Of a DNA stretch of 64,000 bases, positions 16,949-24,871 are shown piece after piece (position 1 is the stretch's first letter; each line of letters opens with the position of its first letter). Position numbers and translations under genes: made by a program. This DNA comes from Jejuia algarum. Its GTDB lineage: Bacteria; Bacteroidota; Bacteroidia; Flavobacteriales; Flavobacteriaceae. Location of the stretch: the NCBI GenBank assembly GCA_947495775.1, contig CANMAQ010000005.1, positions 62,001 to 126,000 of the forward strand, written 5' to 3'. A model generated the notes under the pieces. The model had not been told where the DNA came from. It did no database searches and saw only the letters and a program-made list of their open reading frames with translations.

Positions 16949-17599
16949 TTGATAGATAATTTAGAGTACAACACAGAGCGAGAGCATTTGATTATTCCTG
17001 AGTATGGACGTCATTTACAAAAAATGATTACGCATGCAAAGACCAGAGAAACCAAAGAAGAACGCGAAAAACTTGCTAAATCCATTATAGCAGTTATGGG
17101 AAATTTGCAACCGCATTTAAGAGATGTTGCAGATTTTCAACATAAATTATGGGATCAGTTATTTATCATGTCTGATTTTGAATTAGATGTAGATTCACCG
17201 TACCCTAAACCGTCTCGTGAATTACTTTCTGAGCGGCCAGCTACTTTGGAATATCCTCAAAATTTTCCGAAATACCGTTTTTATGGGAACAACATAAAAA
17301 CCATGATAGATGTCGCTAATACCTGGGAAGAAGGAGATATGAAAGAAGCTTTAGTGTATACTATTGCCAACCATATGAAAAAATGCTTCTTAAACTGGAA
17401 TAAGGATACTGTAGAGGATACAGTTATTTTTGACCATTTGTACGAGCTTTCTAATGGGCGTATTGATTTTAGAGATTCAAAAGAAGACCTGTCAGACTCT
17501 GGCAGTTTATTGCGTTCTAAAAGTAAATACAATAATAATAACAACAATAACAACAAGAAAAAGAAGAACACTAACCACCGTTCAAGAAAACGTTACTAA
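16949..17599 (+). CDS. DUF4290 domain protein
   Basis: A 216-residue Bacteroidota-specific DUF4290 protein: LEYNTEREHLIIPEYGRHLQ at the N-terminus is the family hallmark. The start must be TTG at 16949-16951, since family members begin a few residues before LEYN. The last 40 residues are low-complexity, with a run of eight Asn, then Lys- and Arg-rich sequence, encoded by AAT/AAC repeats at 17530-17560. It is cytosolic and of unknown function, positioned between DUF493 and murA, an arrangement I recall as common in this group. The tail length is likely variable between strains. Confidence 0.88.
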   Translation: MIDNLEYNTEREHLIIPEYGRHLQKMITHAKTRETKEEREKLAKSIIAVMGNLQPHLRDVADFQHKLWDQLFIMSDFELDVDSPYPKPSRELLSERPATLEYPQNFPKYRFYGNNIKTMIDVANTWEEGDMKEALVYTIANHMKKCFLNWNKDTVEDTVIFDHLYELSNGRIDFRDSKEDLSDSGSLLRSKSKYNNNNNNNNKKKKNTNHRSRKRY

Positions 17600-17612
17600 G
17601 CGCGCTTAATCC

Positions 17613-18920
17613 ATGGGAACATTCAAAATAGAAGGAGGCCACCAATTAAAAGGAAGCATCCAGCCTCAAGGTGCTAAAAATGAAGCATTGCAGATTTTAT
17701 GTGCTGTTTTATTAACACCAGAACAAGTTACAATTCACAACATTCCAGACATTATTGATGTGAATAAGCTTATCAAACTTTTAAAAAAGTTAGGCGTTAA
17801 AGTAACACCTGTTTCTAAAGGAACGTATACGTTTCAAGCAGATGCCGTAGACTTAGATTATTTAGAATCGGATCAATTTAAAATAGACGGTAGAGGTTTA
17901 AGAGGGTCTATAATGATTGTTGGACCGTTGTTGGCGCGTTTTGGAAGAGGGTACATCCCAAAACCAGGAGGTGATAAAATAGGCCGCAGACGTTTAGATA
18001 CACATTTTGAAGGGCTTATTAAGTTAGGAGCCAAATTTGGATATAGTAAAGAAGATCAGTTTTACGGTGTAGAGGCAAAACGCTTAAAAGGCACTTACAT
18101 GCTTCTCGAAGAAGCCTCTGTAACAGGCACTGCAAATATTGTGATGGCTGCTGTTTTAGCCGAAGGACAAACCACTATTTACAACGCTGCCTGCGAACCT
18201 TATTTGCAACAACTGTGTAAGATGTTGAACAGAATGGGAGCTAAAATTAGCGGTGTTGGTTCTAACATGTTAATTATAGACGGGGTAGAAAGCCTTGGAG
18301 GTACAGACCATACAATGCTTCCAGATATGATAGAAATAGGAAGTTGGATTGGTTTGGCCGCAATGACTAAAAGTGAACTCACGATCAAGAATGTGAGTTG
18401 GAATGACTTAGGCGTGATTCCAAGTGTTTTTAGAAAGTTGGGCATAACAGTAGAAAAACAAGGCGATGATATTTTCATTCCAGCACATACCGATGGATAT
18501 GAAATACAAAGTTTTATAGATGGGTCTATACTTACCATATCTGATGCCCCTTGGCCAGGATTTACACCAGATTTACTCAGTATCATTCTTGTTGTGGCGA
18601 CCCAAGCCAGAGGCAGTGTGTTGATACATCAAAAAATGTTTGAAAGCCGCTTGTTTTTTGTCGATAAATTGATTGACATGGGGGCTAAAATTATACTTTG
18701 TGATCCGCATAGAGCTACCGTTATTGGTCATGATTTTAAATCGACTTTAAAAGCTACGACAATGACGTCTCCAGATATTAGAGCAGGTGTCTCATTATTA
18801 ATAGCAGCACTATCTGCTAAAGGGACTTCTACAATACAAAATATAGAGCAAATAGATCGTGGTTACGAAAATATAGACGAACGCTTAAAAGCTATAGGCG
18901 CTAAAATAGAGCGCGTTTAG
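17613..18920 (+). CDS. murA: UDP-N-acetylglucosamine 1-carboxyvinyltransferase
   Basis: A 435-residue EPSP-synthase-fold enzyme of normal MurA length. GAKNEALQILCAVLLT near the N-terminus and the repeated inside-out barrel halves are typical. MurA transfers enolpyruvate from PEP to UDP-GlcNAc, the first committed step of peptidoglycan synthesis. The loop that normally carries the PEP-binding Cys (Cys115 in E. coli) reads K-P-G-G-D-K-I-G-R-R, with Asp at residue 121. Asp here is known from naturally fosfomycin-insensitive MurA enzymes. It follows the DUF4290 gene by 13 bp. Confidence 0.94.
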   Translation: MGTFKIEGGHQLKGSIQPQGAKNEALQILCAVLLTPEQVTIHNIPDIIDVNKLIKLLKKLGVKVTPVSKGTYTFQADAVDLDYLESDQFKIDGRGLRGSIMIVGPLLARFGRGYIPKPGGDKIGRRRLDTHFEGLIKLGAKFGYSKEDQFYGVEAKRLKGTYMLLEEASVTGTANIVMAAVLAEGQTTIYNAACEPYLQQLCKMLNRMGAKISGVGSNMLIIDGVESLGGTDHTMLPDMIEIGSWIGLAAMTKSELTIKNVSWNDLGVIPSVFRKLGITVEKQGDDIFIPAHTDGYEIQSFIDGSILTISDAPWPGFTPDLLSIILVVATQARGSVLIHQKMFESRLFFVDKLIDMGAKIILCDPHRATVIGHDFKSTLKATTMTSPDIRAGVSLLIAALSAKGTSTIQNIEQIDRGYENIDERLKAIGAKIERV

Positions 18921-19093
18921 GACTACTGCGAAAGTTAACCATTAGCGTATTTAAGTTTTGAAAAACATCACATGGTTCTACGATGGATTTAATGCCATTG
19001 TAGATGTGTCGTGCTAGACTAAAATCAAGACAATAGCAGTATGCATGGCATTAAAAGTGCCTTAGCGGGAAGCGCCAATACCTTTTTATCTGT

Positions 19094-19444
19094 TTAGTCC
19101 TGCAATAGTGCTATGGCTGCCGTTTGTTTTTTGCGTTTGCGTTTGCCTGTAAATAGGTATAAAGCGGTACTAACGGTTAGACCACCAGCTGTTGTTGCGA
19201 CCCATTCGCTAGTATCAAAGCGTTTGCCATCATACAACTCTTTAGCGAGACCAGCCGCCGTTGCTGTAGCAAGGCTATACCAAAAGGCTTTCTTAGTACT
19301 TTTTGTTTGCGAATAGAAAAAGGCATAGCTTACGCCAGAGATAACTGCACCAGCACCAAAATGTAATTTTTCATCAGGCGTGATATTTTGAGAGTGCGAT
19401 AGTGTAACGATACAAGCTGCAAAAATTGAGAGGATAATTTTCAT
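19094..19444 (-). CDS. Small exported/membrane protein of unknown function
   Basis: A 116-residue protein with an N-terminal signal sequence (MKIILSIFAACIVTLSHSQ), then DEKLHFGAGAVISGVSYAFF, a hydrophobic segment around residues 54-67 and another near 83-98, and a basic tail (GKRKRKKQ). The D-E-K-L-H-F-x-A-G motif followed by short hydrophobic helices is shared by small YfiM/DUF2279-like envelope proteins, which is my tentative assignment. It is transcribed alone on the minus strand between murA and the cobalamin riboswitch. The function is unknown. Confidence 0.6.
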   Translation of the reverse strand: MKIILSIFAACIVTLSHSQNITPDEKLHFGAGAVISGVSYAFFYSQTKSTKKAFWYSLATATAAGLAKELYDGKRFDTSEWVATTAGGLTVSTALYLFTGKRKRKKQTAAIALLQD

Positions 19445-19663
19445 GATATGAAGGATGGTTAGTAACCTGCAAGGTAATTGTAAGGCGCTAATGCAAATTA
19501 TTTTTTAGTTCAAGTGTGCACTTTTTGAGATTAGTTGTGCATTTTAATCTGAATGATGCCTTAAGCGCTCTTTTTTAAAACCTAAAAAAGCAGCCGTAAC
19601 GTGTTTTATTGATGTTTATGTCATGATAACGACAGATTAAAAGAAGGCTTTAATATAAATGCG

Positions 19664-19671
19664 TAAATTTG
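19664..19671 (+). promoter_or_regulatory. Candidate -7 box upstream of the cobalamin riboswitch
   Basis: TAAATTTG at 19664-19671 fits TAnnTTTG perfectly and lies 26 bp before the first riboswitch stem, so the transcript would include the full aptamer. No clear TTG is found at -33. Confidence 0.5.
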
Positions 19672-19697
19672 CAAATAAACAACTATAGTGTTGTTTT

Positions 19698-19820
19698 GTA
19701 TACGTAAAGGTCGTGTTACCTAAAGGAGCATAATTAGGAATCATGTGTAACTCATGAGCTGTCGCGCAACTGTAAATAGTTTTTACTATAAGCCAGATAC
19801 TAGCCTTTACGATAGTATAC
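19698..19820 (+). promoter_or_regulatory. Cobalamin (B12) riboswitch
   Basis: The conserved core is present in order: AAAGGT (19706-19711), AGGAATCATGTGTAACTCAT, the nearly invariant B12 block GCTGTCGCGCAACTGTAA (19758-19775), and AAGCCAGATAC (19790-19800). The closing P1 stem is strong: CGTAAAGG (19703-19710) pairs with CCTTTACG (19804-19811), extended by GTATA/TATAC after a small bulge. The aptamer faces the plus-strand PAS gene. Cobalamin riboswitches usually shut off B12 uptake or synthesis genes, or B12-independent isoenzymes, when cobalamin is bound. Confidence 0.88.
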
Positions 19821-19852
19821 ATTAGCTTTCGCGATAAAGCGCTTGGTTATAA

Positions 19853-19873
19853 ACACTATGAAATGCATAGTGT
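19853..19873 (+). promoter_or_regulatory. Candidate riboswitch expression-platform hairpin
   Basis: ACACTATG (19853-19860), loop AAATG and CATAGTGT (19866-19873) form a perfect 8-bp hairpin between the aptamer and the PAS gene, followed by pyrimidine-rich CCTTCTTTTATCC. It could be a terminator or a structure occluding translation. It also buries an in-frame ATG at 19858, which argues for the start at 19912. Confidence 0.45.
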
Positions 19874-19911
19874 ACGCCTTCTTTTATCCAGATTTAAAAA
19901 AAAATGAAGTC

Positions 19912-20394
19912 ATGAGAACGGTAACCCTACAACGCGGTCCCCTTTTATGTTGGGATATTTATGCCATGTATTTGATAAAACAAGGCGAACACTTTACCAA
20001 ACAGTTGGAATTGGAACTGCTTAATTCGTACCGTGAAAAATTTAATTGGACTATAGATATAGAAGCACTTATAGAAACAGCGCATTATGAGGCTCTAGTC
20101 TTAACAGATTATAAGCAAGATATTTGTTGGGTGAATAAAGGGTTTACAAAAATGACAGGCTACTCTGCAAAGTATACCAAAGGAAAAAAGCCTAATTTTT
20201 TACAAGGGGCAAACACTTGTAAAGAAACACTTCACTCTATAAGAACTCACTTAAAACAAGGTAAAGTGGTTAATGAAACTGTTGTCAATTACAGGAAAAA
20301 TGGCGAGACTTATGATTGTGCCATTCAAATTGTTCCATTACGCAATGCCCAATTAGAAGTAACACACCTTTTAGCTTTAGAGCATAGGGTGTAA
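19912..20394 (+). CDS. Single PAS-domain protein under a B12 riboswitch
   Basis: About 160 residues from ATG 19912 (MRTVTLQRGPLLCWDIYAMY); in-frame alternatives are ATG 19858 and TTG 19843, but a hairpin covers them. A helical N-terminal half precedes a PAS domain resembling LOV domains: ICWVNKGFTKMTGYSAKYT, then GKKPNFLQG where LOV photoreceptors have G-x-N-C-R-F-L-Q-G. The flavin-bonding Cys is Pro here, so LOV photochemistry is not expected. No output domain is attached. The N-terminal C-W-D-I-Y-A-M-Y block may be a partner-binding part. The riboswitch context implies its level depends on cobalamin. I do not know its function. Confidence 0.75.
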   Translation: MRTVTLQRGPLLCWDIYAMYLIKQGEHFTKQLELELLNSYREKFNWTIDIEALIETAHYEALVLTDYKQDICWVNKGFTKMTGYSAKYTKGKKPNFLQGANTCKETLHSIRTHLKQGKVVNETVVNYRKNGETYDCAIQIVPLRNAQLEVTHLLALEHRV

Positions 20395-20420
20395 TCTTGA
20401 CCCCTTAATTGGTTGAAGCC

Positions 20421-21584
20421 TTAGACTACAGAAGGCGTACTGAATGTTTGGATTAAATGTTCCAAAAGCGTTACATAATCCAGTAGCTCACGTTTCGCTA
20501 TAAATTCATTAGCTCTATGGGCTTGGTCTATAGAACCAGGACCACAAATAATACTTTCTATACCTGCCGCATTGTATTGACCTGCTTCTGAAGCATAAGC
20601 AACGGTATCCAGATTGGTATTGGGATTAATTTTCGCCATAAGTTTAACAATACCACTGCTAACAGCACTATCAAAAGAGGTTACAGGAGGGTGAACTGTT
20701 GTTGTTGCGATGCAGAACTCAGGAAAACGCGACTGTAATTCTTGTGTACGTCGCTCACAATGGTCATGAAAAGTCTTTAGAATGGCATTTAAATCATCCT
20801 TAGGAATCACACGTGCATCCCAAGAAAACGATGCTTTATCAGCAATAACATTAGGAGCAATACCGCCATGAATTACGCCCGTATGTAAAGACGAATGTGG
20901 CGGTGAAAAACGTTCATCACGGCTAGATTTTGCTAAGGCTTCCATTTTAGCTTCTAGCCACAGTACAAGACGGGCGGCCTCGTGTATGGCACTTACTTCC
21001 TTAAGAATACCACTGCTGTGCCCCGCAGAACCATTTACTGTAGTTGTGAACAAACAAATGCCTTTATGCCCTATAATAGGCTGTAAAAGTGAAGGCTCTC
21101 CTATAATGGCATATTTGGGCGTTTCTGTATAGTAGTTTTGAAGATGCGCAATTAATTCGGGAGCAGACAAGCACCCTATCTCTTCATCGTAAGAGAAGGC
21201 AAAATAAATAGGTGTTTTTAAATCTGCATTAACCAGTTGTGGCAGTACACTCAAACAACAAGCTATAAACCCTTTCATGTCACAAGTGCCACGGCCATAC
21301 AATTTACCATCACCTTTGTCGGTCAATACGAAAGGATCGGTATCCCAGGCTTGTCCTTTCACAGGCACCACATCGGTGTGTCCCGATAAAATAAGGCCAC
21401 CATCTACAGCAGGACCAATGCGGCAATGTAGAGACGCTTTGGTGCCTTCGGCATTTGGGACCAATACACAGGGAACACCATAGGCTTCAATATGGGATTG
21501 TAACCAGTGTATAATAGATAAATTACTATCGCCTCCTAATACGGGAAAGCTTACGAGTTTAGAAAGCAGTTCTATGAGTGTCAT
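20421..21584 (-). CDS. argE: Acetylornithine deacetylase (M20 peptidase family)
   Basis: A 387-residue M20-family zinc hydrolase. GGLILSGHTDVVPVKGQAWD supplies the first metal His and Asp, LYGRGTCDMKGFIAC the bridging Asp, and FSYDEEIGCLSAPELI the catalytic Glu pair; the dimerisation lid contains GSAGHSSG. The subgroup with G-R-G-T-C-D-M-K-G is ArgE-like, removing the acetyl group from N-acetylornithine in arginine synthesis. Succinyl-ornithine or another N-acyl amino acid remains possible. The ATG overlaps the stop of miaA by 4 bp, so both are one transcript. Confidence 0.87.
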   Translation of the reverse strand: MTLIELLSKLVSFPVLGGDSNLSIIHWLQSHIEAYGVPCVLVPNAEGTKASLHCRIGPAVDGGLILSGHTDVVPVKGQAWDTDPFVLTDKGDGKLYGRGTCDMKGFIACCLSVLPQLVNADLKTPIYFAFSYDEEIGCLSAPELIAHLQNYYTETPKYAIIGEPSLLQPIIGHKGICLFTTTVNGSAGHSSGILKEVSAIHEAARLVLWLEAKMEALAKSSRDERFSPPHSSLHTGVIHGGIAPNVIADKASFSWDARVIPKDDLNAILKTFHDHCERRTQELQSRFPEFCIATTTVHPPVTSFDSAVSSGIVKLMAKINPNTNLDTVAYASEAGQYNAAGIESIICGPGSIDQAHRANEFIAKRELLDYVTLLEHLIQTFSTPSVV

Positions 21585-22549
21585 TTTAGGTGTGGCGTTA
21601 TGGTATCTATAATATGTGTTGTGTCGTCTAAATAATCAAACCAAAGTGTGTCTTGGTTTCTTTTAAACCAAGTGCTTTGGCGTTTGGCAAAACGACGGGT
21701 ATTCTTTTTAATTTCAGACACGGCGACATCTAAAGGCCACGTGCCGTCTAAATAATTAAAAATTTCCTTGTAACCAACAGTATTTAAGGCATTACAGGTC
21801 TTGTATTGTTCTAAAGCTGTGACTTCATCTAATAAACCTTCAGCCATCATGATATCGACACGTTTGTTGATACGGTCGTAAATGATAGAGCGGTCTGCAG
21901 TTAGGCCAACGGTTAGGGTTTTAAAGGGGCGTTTCTTTTCTTTTTTATTGAGAAAATAAGAATAGGGTTGCCCTGTGCCTATGCAAATTTCTAAAGCACG
22001 AATAACACGATGCGGATTAGCTATAGCTATAGTATCGTAACTTTTAGGATCTAACGTTTTGAGCTGCTCTTGTAAATGCAAAAGGCCTTTGGTTTCTAAA
22101 GCTTGATTTAAAGTAGGCCGTATATGGTCTGCGACTTTAGGAAAATCGTCTAAGCCTTTAGTCACAGCATCCACATAAAGGCCAGAGCCACCTACCATAA
22201 TAACAATACGATGTTTTTTAAATAAAGCCTCTAAACAGGCGATAGCTTCTTTTTCGAAAGCACCAACACTGTAGGGGCTATGTATAGAGGTATGTTGTAT
22301 AAAATGATGCGGTGCAGCAGCAAGTTCGTCTTGAGATGGTGCGGCAGTACCTATTTGCATTTCTTTAAAAAATTGTCGCGAATCCGCAGATATGATTTCA
22401 GTATTAAAATGCTGCGCTAATTTTAAACTTAATGCTGTTTTACCAATAGCAGTGGGACCCACTATAGAAATTAAATATGTATGTGAAGCGTCTATGTGTT
22501 TGTCTTTTGAAGTTGGAACAAAGGTACTATGAAAATCAAACTCTACCAA
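21581..22549 (-). CDS. miaA: tRNA dimethylallyltransferase
   Basis: A 322-residue MiaA: P-loop SIVGPTAIGKTALSLKLAQ, the SADSRQFFKEMQIGTAAPS substrate region, GGSGLYVDAVTKGL, and the C-terminal TRRFAKRQSTWFKRN motif that contacts tRNA. It adds a dimethylallyl group to A37 of tRNAs reading U-starting codons. The only usable start is TTG at 22549, as an in-frame stop lies two codons upstream and there is no ATG before the P-loop. This gives an N-terminal extension of about 25 residues before the conserved core. It is followed directly by argE. Confidence 0.93.
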   Translation of the reverse strand: MVEFDFHSTFVPTSKDKHIDASHTYLISIVGPTAIGKTALSLKLAQHFNTEIISADSRQFFKEMQIGTAAPSQDELAAAPHHFIQHTSIHSPYSVGAFEKEAIACLEALFKKHRIVIMVGGSGLYVDAVTKGLDDFPKVADHIRPTLNQALETKGLLHLQEQLKTLDPKSYDTIAIANPHRVIRALEICIGTGQPYSYFLNKKEKKRPFKTLTVGLTADRSIIYDRINKRVDIMMAEGLLDEVTALEQYKTCNALNTVGYKEIFNYLDGTWPLDVAVSEIKKNTRRFAKRQSTWFKRNQDTLWFDYLDDTTHIIDTITPHLK

Positions 22550-22667
22550 TTTCTAATTAAGACGGCACGTTTTAAATTTGTATTTTAGTACGCACTTTTA
22601 AACGCATAGTGTAACTTTGATACACTGTAACGATTTAAAATAGAATTAACTTTATATAAAATATACG

Positions 22668-23177
22668 ATGCATATATTGCAATTATGTTTGACTGGCCTA
22701 TTGTGTTTTTCAAACTGTACTACCGATGAAACTGTTATGGCGCCAACAAACACTATCATGCTTCAAGAAGCAGATATGGAAACTCCCAACCCAGCTACAG
22801 ATGCTAAAGTGATTAGTGTAAAAGCGACAGGAACGGAAGGCGCTTATCATTTTAGTGTAGGTATAGAAAGTCCAGATACAGGTTGTGAGCAGTATGCCAA
22901 TTGGTGGGAGGTGGTTACAGAAGATGGTAATTTGATTTACAGACGTATTTTAGGACATAGTCATGTTAATGAGCAACCTTTTGTGCGCTCTGGAGGCGCT
23001 GTAGGCATTAAAGCCAATCAGGTTGTTATTGTAAGAACGCATATGAATACTACGGGTTACGGGACCCGCGTTTTTAAAGGTACAGTAGCATCGGGGTTTG
23101 TCGCAACTACGGTTGCAGAGGAATTTGCAAAAGCAGTAGCAAAACAGAATCCTGTTCCCACGGGCTGCGCTTTTTAA
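22668..23177 (+). CDS. Putative lipoprotein of unknown function
   Basis: A 169-residue protein with a short signal peptide and lipobox (F-S-N-C at residues 14-17), then an acidic linker and a conserved-looking beta-rich domain: ESPDTGCEQYANWWEVVTED, LIYRRILGHSHVNEQPF, and a C-terminal P-V-P-T-G-C-A-F. Two Cys in the mature domain could form a disulfide. I recall related proteins in marine bacteria but no assigned role. The gene is divergent from miaA and is followed 28 bp later by the sterol-desaturase-like gene. Confidence 0.65.
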   Translation: MHILQLCLTGLLCFSNCTTDETVMAPTNTIMLQEADMETPNPATDAKVISVKATGTEGAYHFSVGIESPDTGCEQYANWWEVVTEDGNLIYRRILGHSHVNEQPFVRSGGAVGIKANQVVIVRTHMNTTGYGTRVFKGTVASGFVATTVAEEFAKAVAKQNPVPTGCAF

Positions 23178-23205
23178 TAGTCACCTCTTATATTTTAGTC
23201 TATCA

Positions 23206-24078
23206 ATGAATAGTTATATACAGATATTTGTAAATGCTTTTAAGGGCACTTTGGATTGGACATACAGCTCTATAGTATTTGAGGTGCCTTGGTATACCAA
23301 TTATTTTTGGGGCTTAATTGTAATTTCACTTTTAGTTTGGGCTATAGAAGTGCTTTTTCCATGGCGTAAAACGCAGGCTATCTTTAGAAAAGATTTTTGG
23401 TTAGACGGATTTTATATGTTTTTCAATTTTTTTATCTTTTCTATAGCGATTAGTGGTATTTATGAGATTTTAGCCTTGTTTTTTTCTCAGTTAGGTATTA
23501 CTTCTAAAAGTGTAGCGCTTATAACACCGTCTGCATGGCCTTTATGGGGACAACTTGTTGTGTTTTTTATTGTTTTAGATTTTGTGCAATGGCTAACGCA
23601 TAGAATGCTTCATAAATTTTCTTTTTTATGGCAATTTCATAAAGTGCACCATAGCGTTAAAGAAATGGGTTTTGCAGCGCATTTACGGTACCATTGGATG
23701 GAAAATATCCTGTACAAGCCATTAAAAACATTGGCAGTAATGTTGTTGTTTGGTTTTGAACCAGAGCAGGCGTATATCGTCCATTTTTTGGCGATTACTA
23801 TAGGGCATCTTAACCATGCGAATGTGAAAATTACATGGGGGCCTTTAAAATACATTTTTAATAATCCCGTGATGCATTTATACCATCATGCCTACACACT
23901 CCCAGAAGGACGTTATGGCATTAATTTTGGCATTAGTTTAAGCCTATGGGACTATCTTTTTAAAACAAATTATGTGCCCGAAGACAGTGGTACGATCCGG
24001 TTAGGTTTTCCTGGAGATGATACTTTTCCGTCTTCTTTTATAGCACAGAATACCTACGGATTTAAAGATAAAGACTAA
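23206..24078 (+). CDS. Sterol desaturase / fatty acid hydroxylase family membrane enzyme
   Basis: A 290-residue integral membrane protein with about five hydrophobic segments. The His-box set of the fatty-acid hydroxylase superfamily is complete: HRMLH, QFHKVHHS, HLNHAN and YHHAYTLPEGRYGINFG. Such enzymes use a di-iron centre and O2 to hydroxylate or desaturate lipids. The P-E-G-R-Y-G-I-N-F-G ending is typical of the bacterial subgroup that includes alkylglycerol-monooxygenase-like proteins. The substrate cannot be told. It is convergent with the phosphopantetheinyl transferase gene and I see no tie to the NRPS cluster. Confidence 0.85.
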   Translation: MNSYIQIFVNAFKGTLDWTYSSIVFEVPWYTNYFWGLIVISLLVWAIEVLFPWRKTQAIFRKDFWLDGFYMFFNFFIFSIAISGIYEILALFFSQLGITSKSVALITPSAWPLWGQLVVFFIVLDFVQWLTHRMLHKFSFLWQFHKVHHSVKEMGFAAHLRYHWMENILYKPLKTLAVMLLFGFEPEQAYIVHFLAITIGHLNHANVKITWGPLKYIFNNPVMHLYHHAYTLPEGRYGINFGISLSLWDYLFKTNYVPEDSGTIRLGFPGDDTFPSSFIAQNTYGFKDKD

Positions 24079-24133
24079 GTGCTAAAAAATGCGGCAGTCA
24101 ATAGAAGTCGTAGCAGGCCTTAAAGAGTAGTGC

Positions 24134-24871
24134 TTAGAAGTGATCGTTGAAATTAAAATCAAAATAAGACACCTTATCCACGTTGCCTTTAAAAGCCAAA
24201 GCGGCTTTATAAGCGTTGGAAGTTTCGAAAGGAATGAGTTGCCAGTCTTTAGCTTCGGTAGCATCCCACTGGGTTTCGTACACTTTAGCAGAGGTCTCAC
24301 TATCTAAACTTACCGAAAACTGATCTAAAGGAAAGGAAAGGCCTGTCGCTTTGGCTTTAATAAAGGCTTCTTTTCGCGTCCAACCTCTATAAAATATATC
24401 GGTTTGTAGGGCTTTCGGATAGCGGTGTATGGCTTTAATTTCTTGTGCAGAAAAATAATTGTCTACAATATCTAAAACATTAAAGTCACGCTTAATGTAT
24501 TCGACATCAACACCAATATCATGATGGTGTACAAAGGCAAAGACAATCATTTTATGGGCGTGAGACACATTAAATTTCAAACTAGTATTGGGCACATAAG
24601 GTTTGCCATAAGTACTATATTCTAGGGAGACATCTGTTGGGAATTGTTGCAAATACAAGCCCAGTAAATGCCTTAAAACACCACGTGCGCATACCGACAC
24701 CAGTTTGTCTTTTTCGAATACAAACTTCTGCGCTTTTGCTTTTTCTTTTGCGGATAAAAGCGCATAAAAGGCCGATGGTGTGTTTTTGGCATCTGGGACT
24801 TTAAAGGTCCAAACGTGAACCTCTTGGTCTAATTTAAATTTTGGCAGCACTTTAGGCTTGTGATCGTTCAT
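24134..24871 (-). CDS. 4'-phosphopantetheinyl transferase (Sfp type)
   Basis: A 245-residue Sfp-superfamily enzyme. LKFNVSHAHKMIVFAFVHHH and DIGVDVEYIKRDF give the Mg-binding D-x-E motif; RGWTRKEAFIKAKATGLSF is the W-x-x-K-E-A motif. It transfers phosphopantetheine from CoA to the active Ser of carrier domains, converting apo NRPS to holo. Its start overlaps the end of the C-T-TE NRPS gene by 20 bp, so it is translationally linked and presumably serves all four carrier domains of this cluster. Confidence 0.92.
   Translation of the reverse strand: MNDHKPKVLPKFKLDQEVHVWTFKVPDAKNTPSAFYALLSAKEKAKAQKFVFEKDKLVSVCARGVLRHLLGLYLQQFPTDVSLEYSTYGKPYVPNTSLKFNVSHAHKMIVFAFVHHHDIGVDVEYIKRDFNVLDIVDNYFSAQEIKAIHRYPKALQTDIFYRGWTRKEAFIKAKATGLSFPLDQFSVSLDSETSAKVYETQWDATEAKDWQLIPFETSNAYKAALAFKGNVDKVSYFDFNFNDHF

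Noticed and set aside
18967..19007. Imperfect hairpin (CTACGATGG and CCATTGTAG) downstream of murA
   Set aside because: Contains mismatch and G-T pairing and no T-run; too weak to call a terminator.
19821..19911. Starting the PAS protein at TTG 19843 or ATG 19858
   Set aside because: These codons lie within or next to the perfect hairpin at 19853-19873 that belongs to the riboswitch expression platform; the added residues look non-conserved.
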